Positions 48,401 through 61,317 of a DNA stretch of 64,000 nt are shown here, in pieces. Under the pieces are notes generated by a model, which did not search any database, was not told the origin of the DNA, and saw only the letters and a program-made list of their open reading frames with translations. Source of the stretch: Penicillium oxalicum (Eukaryota > Ascomycota > Eurotiomycetes > Eurotiales > Aspergillaceae); contig NC_064655.1 in the NCBI RefSeq assembly GCF_001723175.1, positions 2,914,001-2,978,000 of the forward strand, written 5' to 3'. The translations under genes were made by a program, and so were the position numbers. The stretch's first letter is position 1. Every line of letters begins with the position of its first letter.

Positions 48401-50619
48401 CCGAATGTGTATTGTAACTAGTGTCCGACTGTGAGACCTGATTTTCAAGGATGATCATTGAGGCACTCTGCACAGGGATCGATGATAATCGCCCTGGTCG
48501 ATAGTGCATGGATTGTTTCTCCGAGACTTCATTGATCAGGCACCAGTGGAGTCGAGCCTGAAAAGCGGAACAGTGCAAAGTGGAAGACTTACAGTATGTG
48601 ATTTTGTACCGACTAGATTCTCATCGGAGTCATCACTTCTCAGCGACACCTTTCCCACACTGTGTGACTGGGTCGTGTGTACTGTGTACAGATCCCCTAG
48701 AATGGAAGATCAGCGGCTGGCGGCGATCACTACCAGGGTCAAAGGTTATTTGGTAACTAAACCGCCCCTGCTGCAGCCGGGCTGGGTTGGATGTGCAGGA
48801 TTCCCAACGGGTTGAAAAGGCTTGACCTAGAAACTACGCGTGGACTTTGGATCATGCGGGACGATCGGGACTGACCGCAAACATATTGATCTCCAGAAGG
48901 TCGGTAACTGGTCATTCTACTACATGTAGGTCTGTTCCAACTAGTAAAAGCGATCCTGAGCTCCAGAGATGATTTGTTTGGTACTCGCTCGTGAACATGT
49001 TCTTGTTCATACGATCCCTCGACGTGGACGTCCACCTGCTCAGGTAGCCGGTAGGAGTGCATCCCAGATGAGCCGCGCTCAATAGACGAGTAGAGGGTGA
49101 TAGATGAAAAGAGGGTGATACATCAATCAGGTACCTCAGGTAGAGATTCTCGACCGGAATAAGTACACGTGCTGTTGACCGACGAGTCTCTTACTGCATA
49201 ATGGGCTGGTAACTTCCTCAGAGTCCGATTGAGAGATATCTACAGTAGCTACACGAAAAAACTCCGTACATATCCACTAGACTTTTGCTATTTTCTTATA
49301 GATCTATAGATCGACACCAGATCTCGGCCGGGCGGGCAGGTACAAGACCAGGGGATACTACTACCGAGGCACGTCTCCAATGACCGGTTGCTTGCCTATG
49401 GTCACTGACAAGACTTGGTTATTGTAAAACTGATCATCTAGCAAACGTGGAAGGACCCCAAGGGTAAATTATGGGGTGAGATACTCTCAAAGTCATTCTG
49501 TGGTTAGCATCTCCTCTGGATAGACGTTCGACTGCACGCCACTCAGGGCTGCGACGTGGTCTACTGGATCCAGACAGAGAGTCTCGCGGGAGTAGGTACC
49601 GAACTCGGATCAAAGCATCCGATCCTCGATTGGGGCTAAGGAACTCGGCACCTATCGTGCTCTTCCATGTAGCCACTGAGCTAGCAGACATGCTCGCTAG
49701 AGCACCGCACTCGTTCCTGCAGTACGATTTTTTTTTGATGCAGCGGGCAATCTCCAATCATATCCGCTCGAAATTGCCTCGAGATAGACTTGTCAGAAGA
49801 AATCGGGGAGTCTCACGCACTTGATCGCAGTACTTATTGAAGTGCTCTCCACAGGCTAGGGAATGAAAGGATAGTCTAGAAGATCGTCAAATGAAAATCA
49901 AGTTCCCTAGTGCGTGCTGCCATGATGATATCAGGGTCACGTCAAAAGCGACAGGACTTCCGGCAAGAGTAAAGAAAGTACAAGCATGCATTCGGGATTT
50001 CGAATTTTGAAATAGAAGATCAGGTCGGCAGACTGTCGAAATCATCTAACGTGCGCCATCCATCCTGAATCAAAGAGCTGCTGGAGATGAGCAAACCGGA
50101 AGCTCTGTTCTGCGGCTCGCCAGCGGAGCGTCCAACACAGATCGTCCCCATAAAATTCCACTTCCAGGATGGAGCTACGATTGGAGCTTCCCCCAGATTC
50201 TCGGTCGGCCCACTCTTTGTGTCCTTCAGTTCTAGAGTGATGTTAGAAGTACATGAATTCCACCAAGGCTCCAACATGAAAAATTGACTAGTGGAATGAG
50301 TCACCAAGTGTCCAATTCTGTAATCTTCAGTGTGACACCTTATCGAAGCAAACATGCTCAGGCGTGGGTGATGCGCGCGGCCCATGATCAACGAGCCGTG
50401 TCGTCATCATACCACACCGAAAACAGGCTCAGGGCGAGGCCCCCTCTCCTCACGGTCCAGGCCCCCTCACCGTGTGGAAAGCTCCCAGCTCGATTGACCT
50501 GACTCTCTTCATTTCACCAGCCATCACCATCATCTGGCAGATGATATTCTATTCTTTCTCTATTGTCACTCAATTACTCGACACACAGGCACCCGACGGC
50601 GCCAATTCGCAAGTCCACC
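45465..50619. other. Long intergenic region, no supported gene
   Basis: 5.15 kb, the longest gene-poor stretch in the window. Many short open frames on both strands, none with a recognisable domain or a coherent exon chain. Small repeats are present, such as two copies of AGAGGGTGATA (49092 and 49110) and a 12-nt palindrome at 49297-49308. No tRNA, rRNA or transposon protein was recognised. Confidence 0.5.
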
Positions 50620-53162
50620 ATGCCGTCCGAAGTAGAGCCTCTTCTTCCGCGATATGATGACGAGACCGCCCGTCAGCGCCGTCTGCATCAGAAGCTACAC
50701 ACGTACCAAATGGTCCGTGCGATGGCAGAGGGATATATGCCGTCGACCGAGCAGGCCATTGTGAATCTTCGGACATTGCTTGCGTCGGATATTCTGAACC
50801 TGCGAAATCAGGACATTGGCTCCACCGGTCGTCTGCTGGTCCGTGATGCACGACTGGTCATCACCGTCCTCATTGAGTTCTTGCGGGAGAAAAACGAGGA
50901 TGACCAGTTACAGGAGTTCTTGTGGCGATTGTCACGGTCCAGGGTTGAGATTGATACGGGGCGGGTGGATGGAAGTGCTAAAGACGCCAAGGCTCGCGCC
51001 GATGCCAAAGCGGGTAAGTCCAGATCGTGGTACCAGCCTGATCCTTCGGGGATACCACTGTCACCGAAGATTCCATTGATCCTCTTCTGACATGATTGTC
51101 ACGTCCACGTGACGGTCGATGTGAGACCGCACTCAACGTCTTCAATCATGACTAATACGATTCTCTCCAAAATCCAGCCTATGATAGCTTTCGAACAGTG
51201 GGCAATTTGCTCCTCACAAATGCGGACTTTCGCCTCTTTGTCGACGATGTAGCGACTATTGGGCGCCAAATTTTTGCCGATACCGCATCGGCTCTCTCAG
51301 AGTCGGCGAAGCAGGTGGCTGACGAGGCCAAGCCATCTGAGGAAAAGACCAAGGCGTTGCAGGGACCGGGCGCGGATGACGGGCACGAGTTATCCAAGGA
51401 GGAACTCAAGGAAGAGGTAGCCCATGTTGCCAAAGTTGCGGGAAAAGGCGTGGTACGCACGGAGCAGGCCGCCGTGGAAAGCGCCAAAGAGCATCTGTCG
51501 GGCCAGGAGCGGGATACCCTTTTACATCGTCTCAAACAAGCAGTCTCCAAGCTTCGACAGCGGACCGACTATACGGACTCCGTGTCCACTCTGACCCAAT
51601 TGATTCAACGGTATGCAGCAATCTATGCCAATGTGGCAGAAGATGCGGCCGCCACGGCACAGGAGGGGGCCGAGGTGAATGAAGATCTCAAGAAAGCCGT
51701 GGATATGTTCTGGAATTTGCTACGGATGTTTGGCGATGCCAAGGAGTGGGATAACTTGAAGGAGAAATTCAACAAGGTTTTGCGTCATGCAGACAAAGAT
51801 CCGGAGTTCGAGCGTCTGATGGGGGAGGTCAGCAATTCGGTGGGAGAGATGCTGACCGACCCGGCCTTCTTCGACTCTGCACCGGAAAAACTTGACGAAC
51901 TCAAGAAGAATTCCGAGAAAGTGAGCGCGGAATCGGGGATTCGCCAAGACATGGATGAGCTTCTGGCTCAGGCAAAGAAGACACTGCGCAGCGTTCCCGA
52001 GGATAATGAAGTCGCCAAGCTGGTCAATGCGACAAGAAAGCTCCAACGCGATGCTTACAACGCCTACAAAGACAAAAAGGGCGATCTTCCCATTGATATT
52101 GCAAATTACATTTTGCCCATGATCCTCCGCATGATCCAGTATATCCCCATTCCGCGTCTGGAGGTATCAGCGCCAGAAATGGATCTCCTATTGGAGAATT
52201 TGATTCTGGAGCCAGGTCGGACTGTCAATTATTCATCTTTCCTGCCGTATCGCATGAACCTACTCACCCGGAATAGTATTGACATCGTCAAGAAGCACGC
52301 CAAGCGTACCGACACGACAATCAAAACGGCCTTTACGGTCAATATTGAAGGCTTGAACATCAGTGCGCAAGACTTTGGGTATTGGCTTCGCGCTCGCACG
52401 GGGCTGTTCTTCCGATTGAAAGACGAGGGTATTGCGAGCTTCTACTTGGACCGACGAGGCATCGACATTTCACTGGATGTGGAGGTCGGCCGTGGCCGCT
52501 TGGAAGAGATCTTCAATCTACGTGGTGTTCGGGTCCGCATCCACAAACTTGATTACAAAGTTTCACAGAGTCGATGGAAGTTCCTTCTCTGGTTGACCAA
52601 GCCGTTCATGAAACACTTGGTACGACGTGTCTTGGAGAAGAAGATCGCAGAAGAGATCGTAGCGGCCGCATTCGCACTCAATCGAGAACTGGTCTTTGCC
52701 CGGGAACGACTGCGTGCGGCACGCATTGCCAACCCACGGGATCTGGCGAGCTTTATTCGTGCCGTTCTTGCACGTCTTCGCCCAGCCGACACCGATGTCG
52801 AAGCCCGGATTGCCGTCGAGCCGCCACAGGACGGCGTTTTCAAGGGCGTATACGCGCCCGGGAGCATTGTCAAGACCTGGCATGAGCAGGCGACTGCGGC
52901 CCAGGAGGCAATTGATGATGGAGATGAAACGCATGGAGTCGGGTATACTTGGCGAAACGAGATTTTCAACACGTTGGTGGTGCTTAAACCATATGACGGC
53001 GTTGCTCGATCTTGCTTGCGCACATCGATTCTTAGTCCACGATTAATGCTTCTAATGCCCCCTTATTCGTCATTCGCTACTCTCATGTCTCACATTTACC
53101 AAGTATGGCTTCGGTTTAATTTATCACCCATGGTCTTTCGCAGATTGAATCTGATCACGTAG
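50620..53162 (+). CDS. HAM1-like N-terminal / BPI-type (lipid-binding fold) large protein
   Basis: Two exons, 50620-51013 and 51178-53162, giving up to 792 residues. The N-terminal part (MPSEVEPLLPRYDDET, then VNLRTLLASDILNL, then GNLLLTNADFRLFVDD) matches the fungal HAM1-like N-terminal domain. The C-terminal part (PYRMNLLTRNSIDIVKKHAK, then FTVNIEGLNISAQDFGYWLR, then GIDISLDVEVG) looks like the BPI/LBP-type tubular lipid-binding fold found with it. Between them lies a charged Ala/Glu/Lys-rich helical linker (about 160-430). There is no signal peptide, so it is probably cytosolic or membrane-associated; function is unknown. The last ~60 residues after GYTWRNEIF look unlike a conserved end, so an unrecognised 3' intron or a shorter natural C-terminus is possible. 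The Met at 50620 is preferred over the in-frame one at 50563. Confidence 0.82.
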
Positions 53163-53767
53163 GCACTCGACACGTTATTATTAGATTCCGGCTAGCGCAA
53201 GTATGTAATTCGCATCGCATGAACAAGGTTCTTTGCTTACAACCTGATCCCTAACAGACAGCGATAGTAAATAATTATCATATTTGACAAATCTCCGTTG
53301 AATCAGCCAGACTATCTAGTAGATTTAGCGCAGCATGAACAACACGTGACCATTACCCGGGTCAACTTTATTCCCGAAATCACGATAAGGTCTACTTGGC
53401 CCAATCGGGCGACGCGGCGCTATATAATCAATAAACCACGCTGGCAGCTTCTCAACTGTCCCAATCAGGAATTCTCCCCTGTGAAAGCCCAGAGAGCTTG
53501 ATCAACCCCTCATGACTTCTGCCTGAGACCCTTCGCTCCACGATCGCTTTCAAAGTTCGAAGCCAGTATCGCAGTCGCCCAGCTCCCGCGCGACCTGATC
53601 TGAGCCTTATACATCTACAGCTCCCCTCCAGCGGGACTGCCCGAGCAAATCAACCGCTGCTCGACGTACGCTTTGCAAGCTCTGTTCCCCAGAGCTCAGG
53701 ATCCGTGGGGCCATAAAATTTGGGAGTTGATGGCCTGGGAAAACGTGACTGGAGACGATTGTTCAGA
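53163..53767. other. Promoter region of the SCJ1-like gene
   Basis: About 0.6 kb containing CTATATAATC near 53420. No coding region supported. Confidence 0.45.
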
Positions 53768-55207
53768 ATGTATATGCAAAGATTGGTGATCGCTTTGGCG
53801 GTGGTGCTGTTTTCAGTGCTTGTCCTCGCCGCTGAGGATTACTACAAAATATTAGGCTTGGATAAGTCCGCATCCGAGAGAGATATCAAGCGCGCGTACC
53901 GCACACTCAGCAAGAAGTATCATCCTGATAAAAATCCGTGAGTAATTCTTTTTCTTTGTCTTGGTGTCTTTTTACAGTTGGGCTTAGCGGGACTGCATCA
54001 TTTGATCTTGCGAGATCCTGCGCGCAAGGAGGGAGTCTTGCGGGCTATTTCTTTATTGATATGCGATTACTGAGACCCTTCTTTTTTTCTTTCCTGGAAA
54101 AACAGTGGTGACGACTCTGCGCGCGAAAAGTTTGGCGAAATCGCCGATGCCTACGATGTCTTGTCCACCTCTTCCCTACGCAAGATCTACGATCAGTATG
54201 GCCACGATGGCGTGCAACAACACCGACAAGGGGGTGCTGCCGGGGGTCGCCAGAATGATCCGTTCGATCTGTTCTCGCGCTTTTTCGGCGGCGGTGGACA
54301 TGCCGGCCATGCACCTGGGCACCGTCGTGGTCCGGATATGGAGGTGAAGGCTGCTCTTCCGTTGCGGGACTTCTACACTGGACGAGAGATCAGTTTCCTT
54401 GTTGAGAAGCAGCAAATCTGCGATGACTGCGAGGGAACTGGATCAAAGGATCGCAAGGTGGTTCACTGTGATCAGTGTAATGGTCGTGGCATGGTCATTA
54501 GGAAACACATGCTGGCGCCTGGTATGTTCCAACAGGTCCAGATGCCTTGCGACCAGTGTGGAGGACAAGGCAAGAAGATCAAGAATCCTTGCCCCGTGTG
54601 TCACGGGCAAAGGGTTGTCAAGAAATCCGTTGAGACAACCGCCGAGATTGAGCGAGGCATGGACAAAGGCACGAGGCTTGTTTTTGAAAACGAAGCCGAC
54701 GAGAGTCCCGATTGGATCGCGGGTGATTTGATCGTCATTCTTGATGAAAAGGAGCCCGAGCTTGGGACGACCGACGAAGAGCGCACAGATGGCACATTCT
54801 TCCGACGAAAGGGCAAGGATCTCTTTTGGAAGGAGACGCTTTCGTTACGGGAGGCTTGGATGGGCGATTGGACGCGTAACGTGACACATCTCGACGGGCA
54901 TATCGTCCGACTTGGACGCAAGCGCGGTGAGGTCGTCCAGCCTCTTGCCGTTGAGACTATCAAAGGGGAAGGTATGCCTCATTACTCCGAGGCGCATCTC
55001 CATGATCAGCACGATGAGGACGACTCACCGGGCAACCTATATGTGGAATACACGGTTGTGCTGCCTGACCAAATGCAGAGTGGCATGGAGAAGGATTTCC
55101 ATGCACTATGGGAGAAGTGGCGCAAGAAGATTGGGATTGACCTTATCAAGGACAGTGGCAGGCCCATTCCTCCGCCGGCGGGGGAGGATGAGAAAGATGA
55201 GCTGTAA
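53768..55207 (+). CDS. scj1: ER-lumenal DnaJ co-chaperone (SCJ1-like) with KDEL end
   Basis: Two exons, 53768-53937 and 54106-55207, giving 423 residues. A signal peptide ([20 protein letters not shown]) leads directly into a J domain ([20 protein letters not shown], with the essential HPD in YHPDKNP). A Gly-rich linker follows ([14 protein letters not shown]), then four CxxCxGxG-type zinc repeats ([32 protein letters not shown]) and a C-terminal substrate-binding region. The protein ends EDEKDEL, so it carries a KDEL retrieval signal. It should stimulate the ER Hsp70 (BiP/Kar2) in folding and quality control. The start at 53768 is chosen because it opens the signal peptide; an in-frame Met at 53720 lies upstream. 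The HAM1-like gene ends about 0.6 kb upstream. Confidence 0.95.
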
Positions 55208-55728
55208 GACAGCCTCCGGCTAGATGATCAGGGCTCTGTCAGGTCCGTGTCGGAACGAGCGAGGCATAAGTGTGTCTCTGCAATGTATATTGAGTTGTTG
55301 TCTGCTTCAGTCGTTCCACTAGACTTGCTCTGTATTTTGTCATGGCACTACTTTGATATCCTACATAGAAATCTTATAGACTCCCCTGTCGCCTATCCAT
55401 TCAGGTCTCGCTTGTGTATTGCAGAGACTTGAGGGCCTAGCACCCACGTCTCTGATTTCACCGACCTCTAGCCTGGCGACACGTGTGCCTAGCCCACTAC
55501 GCTCAGATGGAGTGACATGCTTTTATATAAGGTTGTCATTTCTTTATTGAAACTGTCGCATCTTTGGAAAGAGGATAGAAAGTGGCGGATTGTGCGAAAT
55601 GCAAGTTATATTGATAGACCGAGCGCCATAGGAAGGTGAGACAAGTGCAAATTGAAAAAAAGGGTATAATGAGAATCACACAAGCTTTTGTTGTCATGAC
55701 AATCCCTTGACATCGAGTAACCGATCCG
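55208..55728. other. Convergent 3' region between SCJ1-like and IMP3 genes
   Basis: 521 nt containing both 3' flanks; nothing else seen. Confidence 0.5.
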
Positions 55729-56523
55729 TTATAGTTGCAAGGTATCAAAGTCATCCCTCTTGCCGTGGTAGTTCTGGCCAGCCACTCTGAACTTGCTGTT
55801 GGGCACCCACTGCACAAAGTCCACCATGTTTCGTGTAACCAGGGTCGCAGGATCCTGAACGACTTGCGTTCCAACGCGAACGTGGCCTTGGGCGACTGCT
55901 TCAATAGCCTACGTACAAGGGTTAGCTGACGTCCTCGAGCCGCTATGTTTGGCCCTGATGATCATTTGACGAGGAAATCCCCTATTCAGAGACGAAGATC
56001 CAAGAATATTTGGCAAGCAACAGCACAGTGAGCCTTACCTTATCCACATATTGAATCATCTTCTGCTCCCGGATCATCACAATCGGCAGACGCCTCCGGC
56101 AAAAGGCCGAGACTGTGATATGTTCCACCTGGGACAAAGCTCCTCCTTGCTCGCGGTTTTTCTCAATCACACCAATGCTGTAAAGTTTCTCCAGCATAGC
56201 GGTCTCGAGCTTGCGACGTGTGGGATCCTCGGGCTCTAGCTGCGAGAGCTTGTGCGCCATCTTCCGTAATGATCCGCAAATGGCATTGTAGGTGTTGTAT
56301 TCCACATCCGAAACTCCATACCGTCGCTGAATTTCACCGGCACGGTGACCTTGGTCTGACTTGTAGGTGTAAAGATCGGTCTTTTTCAAGAGTCTGAGAC
56401 GGGAATTAGTGGACCGTACTTTCTAGGGAATGGGCCAGGCTGAAACCGGATGCAGCCACGGTGAGATTACGTGGGGTGTCCTGGTACTCACTTCTTCTCG
56501 TGATGCTTCAATTGACGGACCAT
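55729..56523 (-). CDS. imp3: U3 snoRNP protein IMP3 (S4-domain, 40S ribosome biogenesis)
   Basis: Three exons, 56492-56523, 56039-56393 and 55729-55908, giving 188 residues, close to the known family length. It begins MVRQLKHHEKKLLKKTDLYT and contains YNAICGSLRKMAHKLSQLEP. The S4 RNA-binding segment is FCRRRLPIVMIREQKMIQY followed by AIEAVAQGHVRVGTQVV. It ends RDDFDTLQL. IMP3 binds the U3 snoRNA and helps pair it to pre-rRNA in the small-subunit processome (nucleolus). Exon 1 is only 32 nt; the split was placed by GTGAGT and CTCAG signals and by the family sequence. Confidence 0.95.
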
Positions 56524-58395
56524 CTTGGCGGCTTTCTAGTAATGAACGTGACAACGCCTGTGTGCCTGGAGAGCGTTTGCACTCGATCGATCTGGCCGCG
56601 AAGGGAAAAAGAGTAAAACGCGATAAGGAAAATTCCGTTATCTGCGGCGGTGTGGTTTCTGCCCAGGCGCGGCAACCCAGCTAGAGTTAGTCACGTGATA
56701 ACCACCTGTACAGACCCGCAACAGCGTCCGTTCGTACTTGTGGTAGAATCAGTGGCCTCACCGGCTCACTTTATTGTCTGTATGACCAGTGCAGAGTCCG
56801 CGACGGAGAATTTGCGTACCGAAGCACATTCAACTGCTGATATATGATTGAATCAATGTGCTCTACAAGTCAGATCTACCAAACCGCTCCACTGGACGTG
56901 TGCCGGCGGCTATCTGCTACCTGATAGATTGCTTCGCTTTTGCCGCCGTTTATTTAGTACATTCAGAGGCCATGCATCATACAAAAACGGGGATGAGAGA
57001 CGAATGTGGTTCAAGCATTAATTCGAGATGCTAAATTTTGAACTAAGCGATCGGGACTAGCCCGAAGATGCCTTCTTTCAATGCCATCCAGGGTCGTGTC
57101 AGCCAGACAACTCCAAATTTTCAAATACGTTTTGTATTCTGAAGCGTGACCTTTCCAGTGGCGCTTTTCGAGGCGGTTTATGGTCGGCTGAGTGCTTTTG
57201 TTCCGCCCACGTGGGAGAGTATTCCAGGCTTTGGGTCATCAAATCAATTGTCCCTCGCACGCGATTCGATGGCGTTTCTCGGAATCGGACCAGTACGCAT
57301 GGCACGACTACAGGAGTTGCGTCCTCCAATCATAAATGAACTCGAATAGTGCAATAAAAGGCGAGCCAAGTTAGTATGAGTGGCGTCGACACGATGTCGC
57401 CCTCCGGCGGACTCCGCTTACTGCGACACCCCGATCGAGTACAGAGAACTTGCCGACATGCAACCAAACGAAATGAAAAGAACAAGGCTGACCCCAAACG
57501 GCAAAGAATCTAGGGGGGGGGGGGGGAGTCAATACCAATTGCGAACTTCACATAGCTGCAAAATCGTGGTGGGCGTCTACTATGTGGAGTTATCTGTCCA
57601 CTATCCAAGCAGAAAATCAATGAGTTATTCTGGCGAGCTTGAATGTGTGAATTACATTCAATAGGAACGTCATCGCTCGTGTCTGCGCCAACGTAGGAAC
57701 TCGATCCCACGGATAATATGGACGACTCGCGGGAGAACGTTCCCCGATGAAAGTGCCGAACTCCAAACTTTGGTTCCTGAATTCGCTCTGAGTCGGAAGT
57801 CAGATACGCCACTACCTCCAACGATATCGCAAGTCCGCGTTGAACATACAATCAGCGCGTTCTTCATTGAGACCGCATCATTGGCGGCTGGCAAAGAGGT
57901 TCCATGCCAAGACCCTTCGACTGCGGAGTGCCAAGAATTTCATCTCTTGGCGAGGAGCCACCAAAGCCTCCCTGGGTTGCCAAGAAGCCTTGAAGCTTTC
58001 CAGCCAGCGCTCGTCTGCTCTGCACGTGTTGGACCTGCCAGGCTCCGATTTGTTGACCTCGGACAACATCGGCCAAGTCGCTTTGACTATCTGGAGAATG
58101 GCGCCCAGCCTGCTGCCATCATTGGCAGGGGTGCGAACCATGCTCATGGCACAAATCGAGCTTCCAGCGGCCATCTGCTTCTCTCGCAACGGAAGTTGAC
58201 GTGTCTGGCATGGAGCTACTCACTTGGCGCGAGCAGGAGGGAACCTAGATTCGCTGGCAAGATGTCGGCTTTCAACTGTCTATATTAGAATCGCTTCTGG
58301 TCGTCCAGCGATCTTGGAATTTCTTCCCTCCTTATCTCTCACGCCTCGTTTCTACCCTTTTCTAGCCATTCTAGCGAGGGTAATCAACAGAGATC
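56524..58395. other. Divergent region between IMP3 and alkaline phosphatase
   Basis: 1.87 kb. It contains the G14 tract at 57513-57526. Open frames around 57770-58290 on both strands show no family I recognise; a lineage-specific small gene there cannot be excluded. Confidence 0.4.
57513..57526 (+). repeat. Poly-G tract, 14 nt
   Basis: Uninterrupted run of 14 G after AATCTA, in non-coding sequence about 870 nt upstream of the alkaline phosphatase start. Confidence 0.9.
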
Positions 58396-60662
58396 ATGCA
58401 GACTCTGTCGTACGTTCTCGCAGCTGCGGCTGTGATCGCCGGCACAGCTGCGCAGACTCACCAGCGTCTGGGTGGTTGCCCGGATCTCGGCTGTGTCTTC
58501 CCCCCTGACCAGTATGTGATGAATTGTCACCCGTTCCAACCTGACGTTGATCAAGCGTTCATCGCAACACAAAGCTGACCAAGGTGCTTTTGCGTGTATT
58601 ACAGGGCAGACTTCCTCGCCGGTCAATTCTTCGACATCCGACTTGAGGTCCACTCGCCTGTCAATGGTACTGAGGCCCGTGTTGGCGAACCAGACCCTAA
58701 CTTCACATTCACCATCTCTAAGAAGGGAGGCAAAGCTGTCCCTGTTACCAAGTTCTTCAAGATCCAAGAGCCTGAGCTTGAGCGATGGGACTTCACGTGG
58801 TATGAGGGTGAGTGTTGCCCCTTCACTTTGACGCAGGTTGAAATCAATTGCTAATTGTAGCATAGACCGTTTTGCGGAGGACGCGAAAACACCGTCCTTG
58901 GTCAATGTCACCTCCAAGATCTATCGACGTGTGGCACTGTATGAGCCGGGAGAGTATGAGGCGACTCTGAACTACTACGGAACCCAGAAGACCGTTGCCA
59001 ACTGGCTCGTGCGAAAGATGCCTCACAAGCGTCGCGCGAAGAACGTCATTCTCTTCGTCGGTAATGATCCCCTTCCCAGTCTACTGTTTCTACCTTGGCG
59101 ATGTACTGACTATGCGTCCAGGGGATGGTATGACCACCAACATGATCACTGCCGCTCGTCTCATTGCTCACAAGAGCATCAATGGGAAATACATGTCAAA
59201 GATGGCAATGGACAAATTTCCTGTTCTAGGGTAAGAGAGCTATTCTATAAAAATTTTGTCTGCTCACACAACTTGTCAAATAACAAAAAGCCTTGCGGTG
59301 CTAACTTGGATTTTCATGATCAGCCACCAGATGACCCACAGCATGGACTCCTTCATCACCGATTCCGCAAACTCCGCGACAGCCCTTTACACCGGTCACA
59401 AGACCACCGTGAATGCCTTGGGCGTGTACGTCGACTCCTCCAAGAATCCCTTCGATGACCCCAAGTTCGAGACCATTGCCGAAATCTTCAAGCGTCAACA
59501 CCCCCACGCTGGAGTTGGTATTATCTCGACAGCCTTCTTGGCCGATGCTACTCCTGCGGGTTTGGCCGCTCATACCAGCAAGCGTGGTGAGTACGACCAC
59601 GTCATTAGTACCTTCTACGAGGGCTTAACCAACTACACCTGGACCCAGTGGGGTGGCCCCGATGTTCTTTTGGGCGCTGGTGCTGAGAACTTCCTCAAGT
59701 CCGAGGAGGCCAAGCGAGAGTACTACAATCTGTTTGCCGAGAAGCAGTACAAGATTGCGCTCAACAAGACCGCCCTGCAGCAGGCTCCCAACGACCAGAA
59801 GCTTCTGGGTGTGTTTTCCAAGTCCAACCTCCCCACCTGGCTGGACCGCAACGTCTACACTGCCAACCTCTTGAACAAGACCAACGCACCCGACGGCTCT
59901 GGCCGCGATGCCGAGGATCTTCCAGGACTGAAGGACATGACTCTGAAGGCCATCGACGTCATGCAGCACCGCAACAGCAAGGATGGTTGGTTCATCATGT
60001 CCGAGGCCGCCAGCATCGACAAGCAGATGCACACCTTGGACTACGACCGTGCTCTGGGCGAGCTCCTTGAACTTGATGACACCATCAGCGCCACTATCGA
60101 GAAGCTCAAGCAGCTCGGTGAGCTGGAGGACACTCTGATCATCGTCACTGCCGACCACGGCCACGGCTTTGATGTCACCGGCTCCGTCGACACCAAGTAC
60201 ATGGAAGCCCAGAAGGATGATCGTAGCAAGCGCAAGGCCATCGGCTACTACGAGAACTCCGGTCTGTCCCAGTACACCATCGACGGACCCAACTCCCTTC
60301 GCTATTCGGAAGGTGTGCATTTCCCCAGCCAATGGGATCCTCGCTACACTCTTCACGCTGGCGTGGGAGCCTTCCCTGACCACCGCGAGAACTACGAGGT
60401 GCACAAGGAGGGCCCGCGCACCCCCGCCGTCTCAAGCAAGGATAAAACGCTGGGCTACGTCGCCAACTACAAAGACGCCGTCACTGGGTTCTTGATCAAT
60501 GGAACCCTGCCCGTGGATGCTGCTCAGGGCGTCCATTCTCTGACCGATGTGCCCGTTTTCGCACAGGGACCATGCCAGGAGCTGTTCAGTGGAGTTTACA
60601 ACTCCATCGACATTTTCTTCAACATGGCCGAGTGCCTGGGCCTGGCGGAGAAGAAAAAATGA
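58396..60662 (+). CDS. Secreted/vacuolar alkaline phosphatase
   Basis: Five exons, 58396-58511, 58605-58807, 58866-59060, 59122-59230 and 59324-60662, giving 653 residues. A signal peptide (MQTLSYVLAAAAVIAGTAAQ) starts the protein. Alkaline phosphatase marks are GDGMTTNMITAARL (metal-binding Asp), then HQMTHSMDSFITDSANSATA with the nucleophilic Ser in the DSA context, a SEAASIDKQMH metal segment, TADHGHGFDVTGS, and His in YTLHAGVGAFPDHRE. Several N-glycosylation sequons are present (NFT, NVT, NYT, NKT, NGT). The enzyme hydrolyses phosphomonoesters at alkaline pH using two Zn and one Mg. It is probably extracellular or vacuolar; the lack of an internal membrane anchor favours secretion. It may be phosphate-regulated, though no clear regulatory site was identified. 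Confidence 0.95.
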
Positions 60663-61317
60663 GTGTTTTTGTTTGCAGGCAGGGAGAGGCACCTATCAAG
60701 TTTAATTTTTCAGGACTGCGTCGTGACTAGACCTCATTTGATCTACAGTCCTCTTGTATTCTTTCTCATATATTCGTAGCCAAGATTCCAATCTGCTTTG
60801 ATCCTTCTTCAATACCGATATGGATGTACTCTTAATAGTATACCAAGAATTGCCCAGATCAATAGGTGGTTCAATTACCGCACCTTTAAAATCACTGTAA
60901 GAACAAAGCATACAATGTCTTTCATGGAGTGGAATCAAGTCTGTGCATCTCAAGAGCCTCACGTCAATCTTGTACTTGTTTAAAAAAAGGGGTTACTAGA
61001 TAAAATTGAGCAAAAAGGCGAGGGAACTCCAAAGCTCAGTGCAACAGAGGCTTTTCATTGACGCTAGATAGGGAGCGACTAGGACTTTCGTAGTCCTTGA
61101 CAGCAGCAGCATATTGAGTAACCTCACCAAATCTTCCACCATCCGTACTACTCCACCTTCTCTCGTCCGTCAACAGGAAGATATCTTTTTTGCCACAGGC
61201 TTCCAGTCCGGCCATGTCGCGACCATCAATAACTTGGCAGTCCCACGACCCTCAGATTGACTATCCTACTCCGACGGTCGAAGTCGACAATAGCCAAAAA
61301 AGAAACATAGCCAATGC
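60663..61317. other. Convergent 3' region
   Basis: 655 nt between the alkaline phosphatase and the small secreted protein gene. AT-rich; no gene supported. Confidence 0.5.

Noticed and set aside
57770..58290. Overlapping open frames on both strands upstream of alkaline phosphatase
   Set aside because: No recognisable family on either strand and no convincing splice signals. Left as intergenic with low confidence.
59625..60404. A 259-codon open frame on the minus strand
   Set aside because: Antisense shadow of the alkaline phosphatase last exon.
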